Below are positions 38,139-41,063 of a DNA stretch of 41,063 nucleotides, piece after piece. The position numbers and the translations under genes are program-made. Source of the stretch: a virus. The stretch spans positions 1-41,063 of IMG/VR virus record IMGVR_UViG_3300027985_000501; one strand, written 5' to 3'. Position 1 is the first letter of the stretch, and every line of letters starts with the position of its first letter. The notes under the pieces were generated by a model, which worked only from the letters and a program-made list of their open reading frames with translations, did no database searches and was not told the DNA's origin.

Positions 38139-38140
38139 TC

Positions 38141-38160
38141 GAGCATGCCATGACATGCTC
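38141..38160. promoter_or_regulatory. Palindrome at the late promoter
   Basis: GAGCATG (38141-38147) and CATGCTC (38154-38160) are perfectly complementary, with CCATGA between. Placed at the expected transcription start of the late promoter, it could be an operator. One of the ATGACA motifs lies within it. Confidence 0.5.
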
Positions 38161-38205
38161 CGCCTGTCATAGCCCGGGGGTTTCCCTCCTTCCCCTCGGG
38201 TAAAC

Positions 38206-38257
38206 TGGCCCTCCTGCCTGCTCTCCATTGTCACCAGGAAGGAGGGCCAACTTTTTT
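38206..38257 (+). terminator. Terminator-like hairpin in the late leader
   Basis: TGGCCCTCCT (38206-38215) pairs with AGGAGGGCCA (38240-38249), loop 24 bases, followed by TTTTTT (38252-38257). It would end transcripts of the 37771 gene or act as an attenuator between the late promoter and the small terminase gene. Confidence 0.6.
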
Positions 38258-38321
38258 CAAACTGGCCCTTCCGCAGCGGGCGAACATGTGTCATAGGTGG
38301 GGCATGACACAGGATTTTGGC

Positions 38322-38753
38322 ATGACAAAGGCAGGACAACCCAGGAAGCGCCCGGCGCGGCCCTACGAGGGACGGCCGACGAATTATCGCCCCGAGCTTT
38401 GCGACAAGGTTATCGAAGGCGTGGACAAGTGGGGCCTGATCAGCCTCCGGGCCATTGCGGCGTACATCGAAATCCCGTCAAGCAAGCTGCGGGAATACTC
38501 TGCAGCGCACCCCGAGTTCCGAGCCGCGCTTGATTACGCGAGGGACCGTAGCGTCATGTTCTGGGAGACGAAAGGTCGTGATCCGTCATCGGGTTACAGT
38601 CCGCCGGTTGCGCTCCATGCCCTGCGGAATTCGGACCCGGAGGCGCATGACGAGTTCCTGCGGCGCGGCAAGGCGGGCGTCGTCTCGGCTCCGGTCGTTC
38701 ACGTGCACACCTCACCGGCACCTGCCCCGAAGGTCGAGACCGATGGCAAGTGA
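38322..38753 (+). CDS. Probable terminase small subunit
   Basis: A 143-residue protein. N-terminal basic tail (RKRPARPYEGRPTNYRPELCDKVIEGVDKWG), then a helix-turn-helix-like segment (SLRAIAAYIEIPSSKLREYSAAHPEFRAALDYARD), then a C-terminal variable part. This resembles small terminase proteins that recognise the packaging site. ATG 38322 is preferred (AGGA 7 bases upstream); ATG 38304 and 38286 are alternatives, the former lying inside a GTGTCAT/ATGACAC hairpin. It is not adjacent to TerL, with the spike genes between them. The nearby ATGACA repeats may be its binding sites. Confidence 0.72.
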   Translation: MTKAGQPRKRPARPYEGRPTNYRPELCDKVIEGVDKWGLISLRAIAAYIEIPSSKLREYSAAHPEFRAALDYARDRSVMFWETKGRDPSSGYSPPVALHALRNSDPEAHDEFLRRGKAGVVSAPVVHVHTSPAPAPKVETDGK

Positions 38754-38952
38754 GCTGGCCCACCTCGACCCCATGCTCGAATGGTTCGACCCGGAAGGCC
38801 CTTTCCGCAAGCGATTTGTGGACCTGGTGCGGGATGTCTGCCGCCGGTGCCCGCGCGGCCCGGAGCGCAATGCGGCGCTGGGCGCGATCATCGAGGCCGC
38901 CGAGACGGCGGAAATTCTGACAATTCTCGCGGAGACGAAAGTCAATGGCTGA
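38743..38952 (+). CDS. Hypothetical protein overlapping the small terminase end
   Basis: A 69-residue protein (MASELAHLDPMLEWFDPEGP...) with ATG 38743 inside the end of the terminase gene. Helical and acidic, with RFVDLVRDVCRRCPRGPERNAALGAIIEAAETAEILTILAE. The end overlaps the next gene (ATGGCTGA). Unknown; a small packaging partner is possible. Confidence 0.7.
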   Translation: MASELAHLDPMLEWFDPEGPFRKRFVDLVRDVCRRCPRGPERNAALGAIIEAAETAEILTILAETKVNG

Positions 38953-39205
38953 CCTGTTCAACGCCTTCGGGCCCGACATTAACGCGCCTGCCGGCTATGC
39001 GGCGGTCGTGACCCCGGGCGCCACGGCGCTCGACTTCGTGACGCGCGCGATCTACGTCGGCGCGGCGGGTGACGTGGAAGTGACCATGCTCGGCGGCGGG
39101 GATCTTGTATTCACGTCTGTCCCGGCCGGCACTCTCCTGCCGATCCGCGCGACGCATGTGCTCTCGGGCTCGACGACGGCCGCTGTCGTCATCGCGCTGT
39201 GGTGA
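38945..39205 (+). CDS. Head-spike base-like protein (Rhodobacter GTA type)
   Basis: An 86-residue beta-rich protein with AAVVTPGATALDFVTRAIYVGAAGDVEVTMLGG and VPAGTLLPIRATHVLSGSTTAAVVIALW. This is the pattern of the spike base protein family known as RCAP_rcc01079 in the Rhodobacter capsulatus gene transfer agent. In the agent it forms the base of head spikes. The next genes could encode the spike itself. The match was judged by eye. Confidence 0.8.
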   Translation: MADLFNAFGPDINAPAGYAAVVTPGATALDFVTRAIYVGAAGDVEVTMLGGGDLVFTSVPAGTLLPIRATHVLSGSTTAAVVIALW

Positions 39206-39209
39206 TGCC

Positions 39210-39881
39210 GTGATCGACATTGGCGTATCCCTCAACGCCGCTGCGTTCCGCTATCGGAGCGGAGGCGGTGGGGCATCGCCGGCCCCGACCCTGGTCGATT
39301 TCGTCTATGCCCGCGTGACCTCGACCGTGTTCCTGCCCGCGGCCCAGACGGTCAACGACCAGCTAATCGTGCTCGCGCTCTACGAGTTCGACGACGTGGA
39401 CGGGACGAGCGTTATCGACCTGCCCTCCGGCTGGACAAACGCCGGGACTATGGTGTCAGGCTCGGGCTCTGCTCGGCTGTGTTGGAGGATCTGGCACACT
39501 GGCGACCCAACCACGGTCAGTATCACGGGCATTGGCGCCACCGCGTCCTACACCTGTTGCGCGTTCTCCGGGGCGCACGAGACCACGCCGTTGTCGAATA
39601 TCGTGGCGACGTTCAGTGAGGGGCCGGGCATCACGATCCCCGCCATCGCCGTGGACGGCAACGGGCTGGCCATGTGCAGCGCCTACGTCCGGCAGAACAC
39701 CTCGACGATTGTGCACCCGTTGCTGACCGTGCATCACACCGAGTATTCCGGCACGGGCTACCAGCGCCCATCGCTTGCCATCTCAGACACGCCGGGAGCG
39801 AGCTACGCCGCGCAGCCCGTTCTGGCCGGCATCAGCCTCAGCGGCGGCTACATCTTCACGGCGTGCGTGAACCCGACATGA
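39210..39881 (+). CDS. Putative spike or structural protein with jelly-roll-like core
   Basis: A 223-residue protein with a GTG start 4 bases after the spike-base stop. It has a Gly-rich linker (SGGGGASPAPT) and a beta-rich body (NDQLIVLALYEFDDVDGTSVIDLPSGWTNAGTMVSG, RLCWRIWHTGDPTTVSITGIGATASYTCCAFSGA). Repeated short strands suggest a jelly-roll or lectin-like fold for glycan binding. It is the likely partner of the spike base. No database family named. Confidence 0.7.
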   Translation: MIDIGVSLNAAAFRYRSGGGGASPAPTLVDFVYARVTSTVFLPAAQTVNDQLIVLALYEFDDVDGTSVIDLPSGWTNAGTMVSGSGSARLCWRIWHTGDPTTVSITGIGATASYTCCAFSGAHETTPLSNIVATFSEGPGITIPAIAVDGNGLAMCSAYVRQNTSTIVHPLLTVHHTEYSGTGYQRPSLAISDTPGASYAAQPVLAGISLSGGYIFTACVNPT

Positions 39882-40024
39882 ACCAGAAACCCATCGCTAT
39901 CGCCCTAATTCGGGACGCCAATGGGCGCCCGGTATTCGACAACCCCGGCAAGCTCCCTGAAGACGTGAAGGCGGCCTATGCGCGCCTCATGACGCCGGAA
40001 GAGATCCAGGAGTTTTTCGGATGA
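39878..40024 (+). CDS. Small protein, 48 residues
   Basis: MNQKPIAIALIRDANGRPVFDNP and so on, with ATGA overlaps at both ends, so translation is coupled to both neighbours. Possibly an assembly partner of the spike genes. Contains LPEDVKAAYARLMTPEEIQEFFG, helical. Unknown function. Confidence 0.65.
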   Translation: MNQKPIAIALIRDANGRPVFDNPGKLPEDVKAAYARLMTPEEIQEFFG

Positions 40025-40389
40025 TCCTCACGACTGCAGCGCGAAACGCCATGACCGACGCATTCGTCGACCTGATCGACGCGGGCGCCGGCGCCGGAAC
40101 GCTGGTGTTCGAGACCAGTGGCGACGTTGAGGTCGCGACGCTGACCTTCTCGGACCCGGCATTCGGATCGGCCGCATCTGGCGTTGCCACCGCGTCCGCC
40201 ATTACCTCGGACACGTCGGCAACCGGCGGGACCGTCGCCCAGGCGAGCATCTACGACAGTAACGCAACCAAGGTCGTGGAGCTGTCGGTGGGAACCTCGG
40301 GCACCGACATCGTCATCTCGTCTACCACTATCGGTGCGGGCGCTACCGTGTCCTGTTCGTCCCTGACCTTCACCATGCCCGCGAGCTGA
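40021..40389 (+). CDS. Structural protein of the spike/fibre module
   Basis: A 122-residue protein. N-terminal helix (TTAARNAMTDAFVDLIDAGAGAGTLVFETSGD), then Ala/Ser/Thr-rich strands (VATLTFSDPAFGSAASGVATASA, VVELSVGTSGTDIVISSTTIGAGATVSCSSLTFTMP). Proteins of this form are typical of phage head or tail decoration. Its neighbours are the spike genes and the large BNR protein. Confidence 0.7.
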   Translation: MILTTAARNAMTDAFVDLIDAGAGAGTLVFETSGDVEVATLTFSDPAFGSAASGVATASAITSDTSATGGTVAQASIYDSNATKVVELSVGTSGTDIVISSTTIGAGATVSCSSLTFTMPAS

Positions 40390-40392
40390 CCC

Positions 40393-41063
40393 ATGGCGAT
40401 GCAGCTTGGCTTGCAGATGTCGCTCCCCGGGCTTCACCGGCGGGTGGGTGGCGGCGGAGGCGGCTCTGGTTCGATCGGCGCCACTGGCGCACTCGTGCTC
40501 CCGGCGTTGACTGCGCTCGGGGCCGTCACGCCTTCCGTGGCTTCGACGGGAGCGGTAATCCTCCCATCCCTGACGGGCGCCGGGACCATGGCGCTGTCGG
40601 TATCCGCCTCGGGCGCGATCACGCTGCCGCTCGGCACGTTCGTCGGCGTGGCGTCCGCGGCCGGGTCTGACCCGGCAACCCTCACGAGCTACTCCTACAC
40701 CACAGGCGCACTGCCGACGGCCATAACCCCGGCGGCGGGCTCGACCTTGATCTGGGGCCGGATGCGGACATACGCGGCGGACGAGACAACCACGTCGCCC
40801 TATACCGACCTGTCGCCTCCCCTCGGGGCGACGTTCTCCATGTCGATGTGCTATGTCGTGGCGGACGGGACGACGGAATATTCCTGCCCGTATGCGGTCA
40901 ACGCGACGCGAGACTACTTCCGCATCGTCGTGGCGGCGAACGACAGCACCTTCTCGCCGGCGGATTTCATCGCCTACTACACCGACAGCGCGACGGACGC
41001 GCACTTCGGTGCATCTGCGGCGGACGCGGACCTGACCGTTGCCGTCGTCGGCCTGCGTGAGCC
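40393..41063 (+). CDS. Large tail/spike protein with BNR repeats, 5' part (runs off right edge)
   Basis: ATG 40393, 3 bases after the preceding stop; the frame runs off the end with two bases of a codon left, exactly completing the frame open from base 2. The N-terminus (MAMQLGLQMSLPGLHRR) is followed by a Gly-rich linker (VGGGGGGS) and short repeats of the form GA-x-x-LPxLT (TGALVLPALTALGA, TGAVILPSLTGAGT, SGAITLPLGTF), then a beta-rich domain (STLIWGRMRTYAADETTTS, CPYAVNATRDYFRIVVAAND). The repeats may be a flexible arm that attaches the protein to the virion. The C-terminal BNR part is at 1-2515. Confidence 0.78.
   Translation, partial: MAMQLGLQMSLPGLHRRVGGGGGGSGSIGATGALVLPALTALGAVTPSVASTGAVILPSLTGAGTMALSVSASGAITLPLGTFVGVASAAGSDPATLTSYSYTTGALPTAITPAAGSTLIWGRMRTYAADETTTSPYTDLSPPLGATFSMSMCYVVADGTTEYSCPYAVNATRDYFRIVVAANDSTFSPADFIAYYTDSATDAHFGASAADADLTVAVVGLRE

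Noticed and set aside
1-41063. Temperate phage or prophage
   Set aside because: No integrase, excisionase, attachment site or CI-like repressor was recognised; the HTH segments seen belong to other proteins.
1-41063. tRNA or rRNA genes
   Set aside because: No cloverleaf with the conserved T-loop sequence was noticed by eye; a tRNAscan run would be needed to exclude one firmly.

Overview
The window looks like the complete genome of a lytic, short-tailed (podovirus-type) phage of a GC-rich alphaproteobacterium, probably of the Rhodobacter/Roseobacter group. The structural block follows the T7 plan: portal/connector, scaffold, capsid, tail tubular A and B, internal virion proteins, tail fibre. 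No phage RNA polymerase, integrase or repressor is recognisable. The host assignment is inference. It rests on strong GC bias, a spike-base protein resembling the Rhodobacter gene transfer agent family, and small lipoproteins of an alphaproteobacterial type. The reading frame that runs off the right edge (40393-41063) continues in phase into the frame open at base 1. The 41,063 bases therefore probably close into a circle, as expected for a circularly permuted or terminally redundant genome.

Layout. Positions 38110-41063 and then 1-22084 form one rightward late block: small terminase, spike-base and spike proteins, a roughly 1,060-residue tail/spike protein that crosses the window ends, large terminase, portal, scaffold, major capsid, tail tubular A and B, four internal virion proteins (one with a muramidase domain), tail fibre, a small membrane protein and two small unknowns. 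It ends at a strong intrinsic terminator (22059-22084). Inside it, at 6875-7642, a four-gene island on the opposite strand encodes a lipoprotein, a small acidic protein and two membrane peptides. This island has its own promoter, back to back with the capsid promoter.

Positions 37338 down to 22090 form one tightly coupled leftward block, with many ATGA stop/start overlaps. First come small unknown genes and a RecB-like nuclease. Next are the replication genes: primase-helicase, SF2 helicase, a putative ssDNA-binding protein, and a family A DNA polymerase split into two genes by a small membrane-protein gene. Last come a VRR-NUC nuclease, the lysis cassette (endolysin, holin-like, overlapping i-spanin/o-spanin) and a metallophosphoesterase.

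The two blocks diverge from a roughly 430-base non-coding control region (37339-37770). It holds ACTACC-type repeats, a perfect tandem 12-mer and a run of seven hairpins, and is the best candidate for the replication origin and early control. Several promoters share one form, TTGAC(N) - 17 bases - TATGAA or a close variant. This fits transcription by the host sigma-70-type polymerase.

Points most worth a second look: the hairpin/repeat array; the split polymerase beside an orphan NUMOD-type DNA-binding protein; a methyltransferase-like gene lying between two exact 21-base repeats that carry a promoter -35 box; the antisense island with a divergent promoter pair; and hairpin leaders before the capsid gene and the terminase operon. 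All functions are read from sequence patterns without database searches.
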